From contig NC_048548.1 of assembly GCF_902806685.2 (NCBI RefSeq), forward strand, positions 9,636,557-9,700,556: DNA of 64,000 nt. The letters run 5' to 3'. Position numbers and translations under genes: made by a program. Positions 30,720 through 42,900 of this stretch are shown here, piece by piece. The notes under the pieces are model-generated. The model had not been told where the DNA came from and searched no databases. It saw only the letters and a program-made list of their open reading frames with translations. The first letter of the stretch is position 1, and every line of letters begins with the position of its first letter. The DNA is from Maniola hyperantus. Taxonomy: Eukaryota; Arthropoda; Insecta; Lepidoptera; Nymphalidae.

Positions 30720-32400
30720 GAACGAAAGAAAAAAAAAGACGAATAAACATTTTGATCATGTAAATCAATGTAATGCGGGTAGATGAAAAACACACATTAC
30801 TTAGAAATAGATGTTATTGCGTTAGATTTTAACATACTTAATTATTTATAGTTTGAAAATCGGTTAGCTACGTAGATCGGTTAGAGACGTTAGTAACACG
30901 GAAAGATCAAAACATGGAAATCGATGAAATACGGGTAGATTAAAAAAAATCACTCCTATCTCAGCAAAGTTTCATTTTGTTCCTTTTTCCTTTTCGTAAA
31001 TTATCTTTTGAAGGTGGTGGGTATTTCCATAATTAACTCCATAAATGGATATTAAGGTGACGCTGGATGCACGTCCGAACTGCTCGGCCCACGTGGGTAA
31101 CCTGTATGCTATTTCACCTAACATTGTGATAGAAAGAAATAGACTCAGTGATGAGCAGTGTAGCGAGTGCATGCGCTCACACTAGCGTCCGGATATATTG
31201 ATGATGGCACACAGATAGTTGGACAGATGTCACCGATGAATTTTTGTAAATATATGATTTATGAAGGAACTACTTATTAGGCGGGGTCGCCTGCCACGAG
31301 TACTCGTAGCAATACTAAAACACTTACTGGGATGGTCCCAATTACTACGCACTATGTGAAATTGTTTTACCTACTGAAATAGATATTTTTAAATTTTTTT
31401 TGAATGATAATGATTACCTACTTATCTTTTGATGAATACTATAAAATCTCACTTACATACATACCTATTAGGTAACTACTACCTCAGCGTGTATAAACAA
31501 CTCGTACTTATATTATATTATAGAAATCCATACTTCTATGAAGTGTCTGTCTGTAATTTCGAAATAACTACCGCAAGCTCATAATATTGTTATTTGAACT
31601 GTACCATAACAGCTGAATCAAATGTTTTTAAAAACTGTCTGTCTGTCTGTCTGTTTGAAGTTTGAACGGGCTAATCTTCGGAACGGCAGAACCTATTTTG
31701 ACGGGACTTTTACAGACAAGTAGAGAATTAACAAAGGATACTTTTTTAACCGACTTTTAAAAAAGGAGTTGTGTTTTTCTACCTATGTACACAGAAATCT
31801 CCGAGATTTCTGAACCGATTTGCGTATTTTTTTTAATTGATAAAGAAACTTTGCAACATTGTCCTATATAAAATGTGGATTTCAACTCCTCAATCCTGAT
31901 GCTGCAGGGGACATGACCACCAAAACTTATGGGATTTTGAAACTGTCGGTTATAAATTGATATTGAGAGGTAGGTACCTATATCTACCAAGTAAAGACTT
32001 TATCATTGAACTCGAAGACCCACTTCTCGACCCTGATGCTGTACCTAAGGAATTGCATTGCTAAATCGTGGTGATCCCACGGAATTTTAAATGAATCATC
32101 GCCCACGCCCGTTCGGTACCCTCATTCCGCACATTGTTTTTATTAGTCAGTCCACCAATCACAACAAAGCATTCTCCCCTGTCCCCCGCCAACATTTTAC
32201 GATTTTGTTTTCATGTAAATCCTTGTATATGCGTACTCTAGGAGTTGAATTCTCTGTGCTGGCGGATTACCTATTAGGAACTCATGATTACACATTCGTT
32301 TGTCTGTGAAAATAAATTTTGTTGCCTACACTTATCTATTAGTAGCGACTAAAAACTATATATACCATCTACTTGTGTATAAAAAAGTCTAAATAAATTC
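30720..32400. other. Gene-poor stretch with repeat fragments
   Basis: 31500-31740 is a 'tgtctgtctg' repeat. 31745-32085 starts 'aaccgacttttaaaaaagga' and holds two 'ctgatgctg' units of the family at 37930-38340. No gene seen. Confidence 0.5.
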
Positions 32401-32455
32401 CACTTTGATTTCAAAAATGAAAATTTTATTTTTATAAGTAGGAAGTAGGTACAAT

Positions 32456-33984
32456 TCAATTTCCCTCTAAAAGCCCACTACACACATAAACACAATATGT
32501 ATCATTTTCTGTTTCAACAGTCACATTAGATGTATCATTCGACGCAGAACTATTGAAGCTCTCCATTTCATTTCTGGAATTAATAAACATACAATCAACG
32601 TAAATATATTGTGAGTATTATCTATATAGAATGTATGCAAAAAACATAGCATAACAACTTACAAGTATGGTATGGGTAGACCTTTCAATATTTAGTACGG
32701 AATTGAATGTTGCAGCATCATGTTGGATTTCAGTGGTACGTATATTGGGCACATTCATTTTATTTTCCTTGTTTTCTTCTAAAAGGAATGTCTTGAGTCA
32801 CTAAAATACAACATAATTCAGCATTGACAAATCTGACAACAAATAGTAAATCTCTATATTATTATATAAAAATGAATCGTTGAATGTGTTGCTGATCGCA
32901 AATCTCGAGAACAGCTGCACCGATTTCGCTAATTCTTTTTGATAATATTCCTTGAAGTACGGGGATGGTTCTTATGGAGAGAAAAATTTAAAAAATGTCC
33001 TGAAAAAGAATCGACTGTAGGCGGTGCGAAGTTCGTCGGGGCAGCTAGTAACATAATAATTATATTATCCTAATCCTAATTCCTAATCTAAACATATAAA
33101 AGAAAAAGGTGACTGACTGACTGACTGACTGACTGACTGACTGACTGACTGACTGACTGATCTATCAACGCACAGCTCAAACTACTGGACGGATCGTGCT
33201 GAAATTTGGCATGCAGATAGCTATTATGACGCAGGCATCCACTAAGAAGAGATTTTTGAAAATTCAACTCTGGAGGGGGTGAAATAGGGGTTCGAAATTT
33301 TGTGTAGCCCACGCGGACGAAGTCGTGGGCATTTGCTAGTATCTAAATAATATCAACTTACAAACACAGTGTCAAACTTTCAGAAGCTGGCTCTAAATGG
33401 TACGGCGTGATAGCATCATAATCTAATTCAATTCGATTTTTTGCTTTGTCGTTTCCTTGCCAAAGAAAATCCCGTGATCCACTAAAATAGAAGTATAATA
33501 TATAAGTATTTATTAAAAATAAATAAATGTCATCATCAAATTCACCATCCTGGAGAACCTTGAAAACGACACTCGCGTCTATTTTTTATAAAAAGTGCTG
33601 GCCCGCCATCTTAGATTAAAAAATTAATGTCATTATCAAAACCAGCATCCTGGAAACCCTGAAAACGACACCCATTTCTATTTTTTGTGAAAAGTGCATG
33701 TCTACTATTTTGGATTTGAAAATAAATGTCATTATCAAATTCAGCATCCCGGAAAAGTACATATTCAGTCAAATAAAATTCCCGTCGAGTCACATTGTTA
33801 CTCACGTCGGGTGTGACGCACGGGAATAACCCCGAAAAAGTAATGGCATTATCATCACAAGATAATATTATGGTTTGGAAAGATTCTGATGAATTTTAAT
33901 AGATCTCCTCTTTGCAAGGGATTTGCTTTTGCGAGAAGCTTTTGCGAGTCTAAACCGTTTCTTTTTCCTCTTCCGCCAATCCAT
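32456..33984 (-). CDS. Candidate multi-exon gene of unknown function
   Basis: Minus-strand coding-like blocks with splice sites. 33984-33868: ATG, very basic 38 residues (MDWRKRKKKRFRLAKASRKS...). 33481-33362: acceptor tattttag, reads GSRDFLWQGNDKAKNRIELD..., donor TT|GTAAGT. 32800-32663: acceptor tattttag, reads LLEENKENKMNVPNIRTTEI..., donor CTT|GTAAGT. 32573-32456: acceptor aattccag, reads NEMESFNSSASNDTSNVTVE... to TGA, with AATAAA about 30 nt on. Phases do not all agree: the 33362 donor leads to an early TAG in the next exon, so one splice choice is wrong or a frame is broken. Family not recognised. Two Helitron-like copies lie in its introns. Confidence 0.42.
32852..33053 (+). mobile_element. 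Helitron-like element (second family)
   Basis: 'aaaatgaatcgttgaatgtg', 'ctcgagaacagctg' and an end 'cggggcagctag' before T. Sister copies: 35290-35482, and a 5' part at 59421-59550. Confidence 0.5.
33086..33342 (+). mobile_element. Helitron-like element with (GACT)n
   Basis: Same family as 4392-4606: TCTAAACATATAAAAG start, expanded (GACT)n at about 33111-33160, end 'gggcatttgctag' before T. Confidence 0.55.
33520..33760. repeat. About 100-bp tandem repeat
   Basis: 'atgtcattatcaaa' starts near 33527, 33627 and 33726, each followed by 'agcatcctgga' and, in the first two copies, 'aaaacgacac' and 'tctattttttgt'. Two full copies and a part. Confidence 0.8.
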
Positions 33985-34309
33985 TTTTGTTTCTGTTACA
34001 CGAAAACTCAAGTATATAATTAAATTGTCTAAGCACACAATATGACCTACATACTTATATTTGTAACTAGATGATATACGCGACTTCGTCCGCGAGGATA
34101 TAGTGGTTTTTTAATCCCGCGAGAACTCTTTCAAAAGCGATCACTATTTCAAATTTCAGCCAAATCCGTCTTGTACTTTTTGCGTGAAAGGGTAACAAAC
34201 CTATACACACACCACACGCAGATACAAAATTTCGCCTTTATAATGTAAAGTGTGATTTGACAACCCTGACTTTCGGAATTCGGATAAGTCCAAATTATAT
34301 TTTATTACT

Positions 34310-34735
34310 AGTTGATGCCCGCAACTTCGTCCGCGTGGAATTAGGTTTTTTAAAAATCCCGTGGGAACCCTTTGATTTTCCGGGATAAAAAGTAGCCTAT
34401 GTGTTAATTTAGGGTATACCCTAAATTAACACTTTTATCTATCTCCATTCCAAATTTCATCCAAAACTGTTCAGCCGTTTTTGTGTGATTGAGTAACAAA
34501 CATCCAAACATCCACACACACACATCACTACACCTATTATAAATGTGATAGTGTGTTTGTTGGTTCGTTGGTTTGTCCTTCAATCACGTCGCAACAGAGC
34601 AACGGATCGACGTGATTTTTGCATGGGTATGGTTGACCTGGAGAGTGACATAGGCCACTTTTTATCCCGGAAAATCAAAGAGTTCCCACAGGATTTTTAA
34701 AAATCTAAATCCACGCGTACGAAGTCGTGGGCATC
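34310..34735. repeat. Two dispersed repeats, head to head
   Basis: 34310-34530 reads 'gcaacttcgtccgcgtgga' forward; 34545-34735 is the same family inverted, ending 'tacgaagtcgtgggcatca'. Confidence 0.65.
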
Positions 34736-35058
34736 ACCTCATCATCATCATCATGATCAACCCATCGCCGGCTCACTACAGAGCAGGGGTCTCCTCTCAG
34801 AGTGAGAAGGGTTTTGGCCATAGTCTACCACGCTGGCCATGTGCGGATTGGTAGAATTCACACACCTTTGAGAACATTATGGAGAACTCGGCATGCAGGT
34901 TTCCTCACGATGTTTTCCTTTACCGTTAAAGCAAGTGATATTTAATTAATTAAAACGCGTATAACTCCGAAAAGTTAGAGGTGCGTGCCCGGGATCGAAC
35001 CCCCCGACCTCCGTTTAGAAGGCGGACGTCCTAACCACTAGGCTATCATAGCTTCACC
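34736..35058 (-). mobile_element. tRNA-headed SINE
   Basis: On the minus strand it starts with a tRNA-like head: A-box-like 'tagcctagtggttagga' and B-box 'ggttcgatcccgg', then a body, ending in an ATG/ATC-type tail (34737-34755 inverted). The B and A boxes form the RNA polymerase III promoter of such SINEs. A headless copy is at 63035-63269. Confidence 0.75.
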
Positions 35059-35289
35059 TAGTTTATAATATTAGTAGGATATATGTAAACTACTACCACC
35101 AGCTGTCGATACGATGCATTCTAAAATAAATCGACCGACCGACCGACAGACCGACCGGCCAAGTACGAGTCAGACTCGCGCCCCGAGGTTTCCGTACTAC
35201 AATAGTAAAATGTTTATCTCTAAATCTCCGTTTAGAGATAAGCATTTACAATGTAACTTAATTTATTACTACTATGTAACTAGAATTTC

Positions 35290-35482
35290 GGTACATATAA
35301 AAATGAATCGCTAAATGTTGTTGCTGATCGCAAATCTCGAGAACAGCTGAACCGATTTCGCTAATTCTTTTTTTATAATATTCCTTGAAGTACGAATATG
35401 GTTCTTACGGAGAGAAAATTTTTAAAAAATTCCTGAAAAGAATCGACTGTTAGGCGGTACGAAGTTCGCCGGGGCAGCTAGT
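35290..35482 (+). mobile_element. Helitron-like element (second family), copy 2
   Basis: 'aaaaatgaatcgctaaatg' to 'cggggcagctag' before T. Confidence 0.5.
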
Positions 35483-35639
35483 AAAAAAATAAAAATAAAT
35501 AAATAGGTAAATAGTATTTTTTTGACATTTTGCATGATAAATCAAAAACTATTTATTATGCACTAGATGATGCCCGCAACTTCGTCCGCGTGGATTTAGG
35601 TTTTTTAAAAATCCCGTGGGAACTTTGATTTTCCGGGAT

Positions 35640-35968
35640 CAAAAGTCAAAGTCAAATGATTTGTTCAAAATAGGTAATAATTACTCTTTCGATTGTCAGT
35701 TGTTGGATTTGTAAATATAGTGGTGATAATTATTTCGCAAACGCTACGAGGGTTCCAAACGTGCCCAAGACTGAGAAGAGCCCACAGCTAACTCAGCCGG
35801 GTATTCTTTTTATTATCACCACTTTACAAAATCATAAATTAAACTTATTAGAACTATCACAAAGCCGAGCAACTCATTCCCAAGCTTGCTTATCATTTAA
35901 ATAATCCTTTACAATGTAATAGGATTTTTTAATTAGTTTACGTTTTATGAAAACTTTGAACTTATGAC
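35640..35968. repeat. Dispersed repeat, probable LINE 3' end
   Basis: 'gcccacagctaactcagccg' and 'tattatcaccactttacaaa' are shared with 27480-27840. It directly adjoins the jockey fragment, so it may be that LINE's 3' end. Confidence 0.55.
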
Positions 35969-36316
35969 AGTCACTTTGAACTTATGACAGTCACTTTTTT
36001 TGTTAATTTATTTATGTTTTTATATACGTACAATAAATTTTCAAAAATATATTGATTATGCACTGTCATAATTTTAACTTCTCTAAATTTAGTTCTCAGC
36101 GACTCTCGTGGTCCCCATACTATATATGGCTCGAACAGCCCTTTTCTGCAGCACAAAAATAGAATTTATATCAGCAGCATTACCCCATAATAATTCCGTG
36201 GTGCCATCTGAATCAGGGTTTCTACTGAAAACCAGCGCTGTATGTTTTTGTACTTGTGCAAGACAATATGCATTTATGCTGAGTAGGGACCTTTTTTTTT
36301 GGGTTGTGCCACACAT
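35969..36316 (-). mobile_element. Jockey-like LINE reverse transcriptase, decayed C-terminal fragment
   Basis: Minus-strand frames give LLWGNAADINSIFVLQKRAV then RAIYSMG, and after a frame change GPRESLRTKFREVKIMTVHN then QYIFENLLYVYKNI. This block follows the catalytic core in jockey-type RTs. No catalytic motif remains and no complete element is present. Confidence 0.7.
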
Positions 36317-36639
36317 GACATACTTATTCCGGCGCTTCTTCTACTTGAGGTTTTTTGACTTTATTACTCAAGTATAAGAGGCGCTGGGATAACCTAACCA
36401 GTTGGTAACTGGTAATGTGTGGTACAGCTTTAAAAAATAAACGTTTTTTTCTTTTCTTTCTTTTTCTTTTCTAATAATATGCCATATGACATAATGCTGT
36501 GAAAGTAACTAAAATATACTAGTCTCGCCGTTTCTATGTCTGTCAACTGGCGAATCTTTTTTACCGCATATGCAGCAGAACTGTCTGTTCGATAAGTTAT
36601 TTATATGAGAGCCCCATTGAAGTTTCGCATCTAACGTTA

Positions 36640-37160
36640 TTTTCAGAAAAATAGCGGTAATCCACTAAATCTATTTATCATAAAAGTAGCCTATGTCCTT
36701 CCCGGGATGCAAGCTATTTTTGTACCAAATTTCATCAAAATTGGTTTAAATGGATGAGCTGTGAAAAGCTAGCAGACAAACAGACGGACAGATAGACAGA
36801 TACACTTTCGCATTTATAATATTAGTATGGATAAAATAATAAAATCGGTTTTTGATGTACCAAGTAAGGTCCTTTATATGATATCACACTTTGGTTACTA
36901 ATCTTACTTGAAAGTTGAAATACTAACTATTCGTTAATGAACACATTTTTATTATTTTTCGTGCATGTAACCACAAATTCATTGTTTCAGATTTTCCCCT
37001 ACGTGTGTATAACTGTTATTACCTACCTGCCAAATTTTATCATTCTAGGTCAGTGGGAAGTACCCTACAGGTTTCTGACAGACACACTGACAGACTGACA
37101 GATAGACAGACAGACAGACAACAACACTGATCCTATAAGGGTTCCCTTTTCCTTTTGAGG
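36640..37160 (+). repeat. Dispersed repeats
   Basis: 36660-36830 is a 'gatgcaagctatttttgtac' tail; 36830-37160 is the 'cttttgaggtacgga' family with a short GACA tract. Confidence 0.55.
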
Positions 37161-37550
37161 TACGGAATCCTAATGATCTCTCTTTTTGCACTGCATTTAA
37201 TCTGAATCCAAGAATTCCCGATCCGAATAGCCGTAAGCAAGACTGTATCGGTCACTTACCACCAGGTGAGATTGTAGTCAAGGGCTAACTTGTATCTGAA
37301 TAAATAAATAAAAAAGTACTATTTGTACGAAGCGTTGCGTACTTATTTGTACGACGGACAGACAACAAACTGATCCTATAAGGGTTCCCTTTTCCTTTTG
37401 AGGTACGGAATCCTAATGATCTCTCTTTTTGCACTGCATTTAACCTGAATCCAAGAATTTCCGATCCGAAATAGTCGTAAGCAAGACTGTATCATCACCT
37501 ACCACCAGGTGAGATTGCAGTCAAGGGCTAACTTGTATCTGAATCAATAT
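37117..37550 (+). repeat. About 245-bp direct duplication
   Basis: 37117-37305 and 37362-37545 match almost base for base: 'ctgatcctataagggttccc', 'gatctctctttttgcactgc', 'ggtgagattg.agtcaagggc'. A 'tgtacgaagcgttgcgtac' block lies between them. Confidence 0.8.
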
Positions 37551-37679
37551 ATATTATTATTTAATTACTTATAATAAAACTGTAACAGGTGAAATTCTGT
37601 ACATTGAAGATATTTTGAAATTTTTTTTTCGAGGGCACTCTATAATCGATACTGAACCCAAAACTGGAATTTTTTTCAT

Positions 37680-37680
37680 T

Positions 37681-37713
<33 letters not shown>
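37680..37713. repeat. (TGTC)n microsatellite
   Basis: About eight units of tgtc. Confidence 0.85.
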
Positions 37714-37929
37714 ATCACGGCCGCGCATCACGCTGAAACTACTGAATGGATTCCAATGAAACTTGGTACGATTTGACGTCATACTATAAGGATATAGGAT
37801 ATAGGATACTTTTTATCCCGAAATTCAGCATGGTTCCCTTAGGAGAGGGGTTGAAAGTTAAAATGTATACTGAGCTGTAATTCATTAACGCGTAGTCCGA
37901 TTCATTCATTCTTTTTTGTTAGAAACCAT

Positions 37930-38340
37930 ACATGTTAAAACTTCAAGTGCCAACTTCTCAACCATCATCATAATAATCACGGGTAGCTTTTGTACTTTTG
38001 GATTTCAATCAGCTGTTTTAGGAAATAGTTGATGTTGAATTGATATTAAAGGTACGCTTAGAATAAACTATCTCTGGTTTAGGTACCAGCAACGACTTCA
38101 TAATTCAACTCGATATCCCAACTCTTCAACCCTGATGATGCAGGGTATTGCACTCCTAAGCCACTGTTGATTGTGAGATAATATTGTAGATGCCAAACAT
38201 ATATACCATTATTGAACTTTAAGTTCCAACTCTTCAATACTGATGCTGCAGGGTACTGCACTCCTATTCTATGGGTTTTAGGAACTGTTGTTGGTGAATT
38301 AATATTGTACCATTTACTATTGTACCAAACCACGACTACA
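37930..38340. repeat. Diverged tandem units of about 120 bp
   Basis: 'ccaactcttcaa.c.ctgatg.tgcagggta.tgcactcct' occurs twice, with an older unit before it. Related to 31860-32060. Confidence 0.6.
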
Positions 38341-38479
38341 TGGTTGAACTCCGTTCACAAAAATCCACGCACTCCATCGAAATCCTATTCTATTCCAAAC
38401 TTATTCGCCAGCGTGACAGGAGTGGAGAAGGCGGATAGGGACGTGTGAGGGGTGCAACGGATCAACGTGATTTTTTCCA

Positions 38480-38705
38480 TCATCATCAGCCTGCGGTCGT
38501 CCACTGTTGACATAGGCTTTCCCTAAAGAGCGCCACCACACCCGGTCCTCAGCCTTCCTCACCTAGCCACTTCCCGCCAGCCTCTGTATATCGTCGGTCC
38601 ATCGTGCTGGAAGGCGTCCCACACTACGCTTACTTATACCTACGCGGTCTCCACTCAGAACTTTCCCGGCTCCAACGGCCATCACCTCTACGACAGGCAT
38701 GACCT
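38480..38705 (-). mobile_element. RTE-like LINE, decayed 3' end
   Basis: Minus-strand frame RSVGRLPARWTDDIQRLAG then KAEDRVWWRSLGKAYVNSGR, ending in (GAT)n. This is the C-terminal tail pattern of RTE-type reverse transcriptases; a stop interrupts it. Confidence 0.7.
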
Positions 38706-38844
38706 GCCTTCTTTTATCCCAGAAAATAAAGAGTTCCCACGGGCTTTTAAAAACCTACATCCACGCGGACGAAGTCCGCGGGCGTCAGCTAGTAAATAAA
38801 TAAAAAAGTATATTTGTACGAAGCGTTGCGTACTTTTTTGTAAG

Positions 38845-39066
38845 ACGGACAGACAGACAGACAGACAGATAGACGGACAGACAGACAGACGGACAGACCG
38901 ACAGACGAACAGACGGACAGACGGACGGGCAGACGGACCGATGGACGGACCGACAGACGGATGGACGGACGGACGGACTGACGGACGTACGGACGGACGG
39001 ACGGACGGACGGACGGACGGACAGACGGACGGACGGACAGACGGACCGACAGACAGACAGACAGAG
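38845..39066. repeat. Imperfect (GACA/GACG)n microsatellite
   Basis: About 220 bp of mixed gaca and gacg units; contiguous with a 'gaggtacggaaccctaa' repeat end. Confidence 0.9.
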
Positions 39067-39169
39067 GGTTCCGTTTTTTCCTTCTGAGGTACGGAACCCT
39101 AAAAATACAAAAGAAATACCACCAGGTAGGGTACCTACCTACCTATATTATTATACATATACAGGTACC

Positions 39170-39625
39170 TTTTTAGGGTTCCGTACTTTATAAGGAAAAA
39201 GGGACCCTTAGGATCACTTCGTTGTCTGTCTGTCTGTCCGTCTCTCCGTCTGTGTCGTATCTGTCACACAAACCTATAGGATACTTCCCGTTGACCCAGA
39301 ATCATGAAATTTAGTAGGTACGTAGGTCTTAGAGCACAAGTAAAGGAATTATCCGAAAAACCATAGATTTGTGATTACAACTTACAAAAAAAAAATTAAA
39401 GTGTGTTAATGAAAAAATAATTAGTATTTTCAATTTTCAATGTATAATAAGTATACCAAGTGGGGTATTATATGAAGGGCTTTACTGTATTGTGTGTATT
39501 CTAAAACACATTTTTATTTATTTTTATGCATAATAGTTTTTGATTTATGGAGCAAAATGTCAAAAAAAATACCTGAGTACGGAACCCTTGGTGCGCGAGC
39601 AACTCGCACTTGGCCGGTTTTTTAA
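39170..39625 (-). repeat. Dispersed repeat ('aagtgcgagt' family), inverted
   Basis: 'gggttccgtactttataagg' to 'caactcgcacttggccggtt'. It shows what the empty site of the transposon at 9633 looks like. Confidence 0.65.
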
Positions 39626-39939
39626 AATTAGATAAAATAAATAACTAAACAAAGTTACTTACCTATTGTACTAGGACCACACGAGTAGATATCCCTACTA
39701 GGACCTCAACAACAAGTCAGGTCAATAAACCAATGAATAAAATTGGTGTCCAAATTTCAAATTCCAGAGGTCAATGTACAAAATGCAATAAGTATTTGAA
39801 GGACTTATTGACTCTGCTCTGCTCAATCTTCTACACATTTGCATAGCCACTGAATAAAAATTAAGTTTTATAAAAATCATTACGACGTTTGTTTTTGAAA
39901 ACATATTAATAACAACAGTTGTCGTCATAGAAACCACAA

Positions 39940-42900
39940 TAGTACAACGCGCAGCCGCGCGCCGCTGGGCTGGGCCCTTCCCTCCGCCACCCGCGCGGTG
40001 TCTAATGTTTTGGGGTGAGAAGCATGATGATTTAGCCGAAATCTAGCGCTTGAAAAGGGTTTGAACAGTAGTTTGGGGAAAAAGTATTTTTGAGAAAAAC
40101 TACTGAATTAGGTTTGCAAAGTAAAGTTATTTCAACTAATGAATAATAAACTATGTCCTAATGATAATTTTTTTTAGAATTTTCCTATTCCTAATCTTAT
40201 TTATTTAAGGCCCAAAGTTGACATAAATTTAGTGTTAAAATAGGAATCTTTTGAGGCTCGTAACTTTAAATCAATATTTTTTCAATGTTTTAGATATCAT
40301 TGAACCTAGATAATGACGAGGTAAATCGATATAATTCTTAGTTTTGTGCGTACAATATCGAATATTGTTGTATTTTCCCTCCTACGTTGTATGAAGAAAG
40401 CACCGAACTGAGCTGCCTTAATATGAGATTGGATAGTTTTTTTTCTCCCTCTGTTATTTTGTAACAGTTTTGTTCAAATAAAACATACTTTTGACATAAT
40501 ATTTATTATCATGTATAATGCGTAAAAATAACTTCTCACGCGCTATTTTAACTTTTTGTGTCAAATTTCATGTTAAAAGTAGGACACTTTAGTCCTTGTT
40601 TTAAAGGTGAACCGTACTTTTGACATGACATGACCCATAGAGTTACAATGGTACGTTAGGAGTCATTTTTTATGGACTATACAAACACTTATTATATAAT
40701 TATACAAATACTACACAAAATTAGTAGGGCTATGTTAACCTCTTTTGAGTATTCTAATGTTTGTTTTAAATATACCATCCCAAACATCCAAAATATTAGC
40801 TTCATCTATTATTCTACCATCTTTCAATTGTGTATTTTAAGTTTCATTTAACAAATTCCAACAACCACGACGTTTGAATAATAACATTATTATTGTTCCA
40901 GTTTCGCGTTTACCCGCCTCTCAGTTCCCGGAAAGCATTGAATACTGAAAACAGAATCTAAAATGCTTTCATATCCATATTCAGAGAGAAAAAGAAATGA
41001 ATGGATCACGACATCCTTTATTCTGTTTAGAAAACAGAAATCTTTAAATGCAGCGTGCTTATAAAAGGCTAAGGACAATCTCTAAGCTTTGTACCAGGCA
41101 ATTTGTTTAGCGTTGTTGTTCTGTGAAATGAATGGAGCTGCAGACAGCTAGCTAGACATGTCGACATCAGCGACTTGCCTAGTATGGACCTAACCTTAGA
41201 ACCTGGACGTAGGTAATTATCCCGTCAGAAAGAACGCCTCATTATCATATAAGGTGATAGCATTATATGACAGGATAACATGCAAGAGGCACAAAGCCAC
41301 ATACAACGCAATTTTTAATACTAAAACCCATGTGCCGTCAGCTATAACAGTGGGCCGCATCAGAAGCACCGAAGAAATGCCGATGTTTGCACTGCTGCTG
41401 CTTACCATACGCTCGATGGCGATGATGTCAATTGCTTTTCAATTACTCAAAAGTCAAATGGCATTCCAATTTCCAATTGAATAAATATTATGATCCAACT
41501 CCTTGTGTATAATATACATCATAATATTATGATGTTCTAGATTTATTTACGTTGAGTATTTGCGCATATATAGCAAATGCATTTGAACAAACTCTAGTTC
41601 TTGCTGATTCAAAGTCATAGGTTTTTAGTTTGACTCTTCTTTTTGTGTAACTCAGCTTCTTACATTCAGTAATCAGTTACGGAGATGTGTCAAGTTTTCA
41701 TTTTGAATTTCAACTACATTGTAGTAGCCCTAAAATCCCTAAAATCCACCCACCTGTGCGGAACAACGGATCCAATTCATGTCTGAATACATCTGAATAA
41801 CAATAATAGGGGTATGCGTCTTGTTAAGTGGACGTATGAAATGATTAGTCTCGAGTGTCTAGGATGCAGCTTGTAAGAATACTGAAGTACTAAAGCTAGG
41901 TTTACACTACAGTTCAACTCCTAGTGCATTTTAGGATTGGTAAAATACATATCCGCATCTTTTCGTCATGAACATGGTTCGATACCATAAACCGTACTTT
42001 TTTTTATCTTCAACCCTTTTGTCTTGTTTAAAAACATTCACACACAATTGTGACATTGGTTAAGTGCTTTTAGTAGAAAGCAGTTGTCAAGACTTAAAAA
42101 GGCCGTAAGGGGTTTTGAAATACCTGATAGACGAAAAGTTCTGTCTTGCTCAATTATTATTAGGCGCGTTTGATCGTCGTGTTTCTTTCACCTTTTGGCA
42201 TTAAGGTCCTTTCCCAAATGCCCGTGAAGATTAGCTTCTTCAATCAGAGTTGTTACGAAACTCTCAGTCCACAAGGAAACTAATACCTATACTAGACCAC
42301 CGTTCCCGAAAATTGCTTCATGCGTTTATAATTTACAACTGGGTGCGAATTTAGCCTAAAGGCTTTACGCCTTACGTCTTTGTAATCGCAATACGGAAAG
42401 GCCAGCTTCTTGAGTAATAGGCCCCAAGGGAATCCTTGCCAATATATCCAGAATCCAACTTATCTTAATCTAAAATACTGTAACTAATTCCCATTAATTT
42501 GCACCTTTAAAGTCAAGATATTAGATATATCACCATTTACCATGCTCTAGATAAATTCCTTGTCACATGGAAAATAAGAAACTGCAATTTCCATATTTTC
42601 TATACTTTTTACGTCATAGCATGAAACCCTTTTTTCTTAAAAAGGAGGAAACCTCTCATGGATACCTCAGTGTTTCGTACCTACCAAACTTCATCAGGGA
42701 TGCTACCCAATGGCCTACGGGCTAAAAACCTTCACCCCTCCTAATTTCATTTTTCACCCATAGCAAAAAGCCTACAACTTGTTACTATTTCTTAGTCAAA
42801 TAATTTTTTTTCCAACTGATTAAATAGTAACCATAGTATAGGAACAGCCAAATTATCAAACTAAAGTCAAATGAATTGTATAATGTAAACGTAGAACTAT

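Noticed and set aside
29332..30795. 487-codon Ala/Gly-rich ORF as a gene
   Set aside because: At least three other frames are equally open because of the 12-bp GC-rich repeat, so length is not evidence of coding.
34980..35058. tRNA gene
   Set aside because: A and B boxes are present, but the sequence runs on into a repeated body and lacks a convincing full cloverleaf; it is a SINE head.
41217..41484. Overlapping plus and minus ORFs of about 63-76 codons
   Set aside because: Neither shows a domain, matching splice partners or a neighbouring exon.
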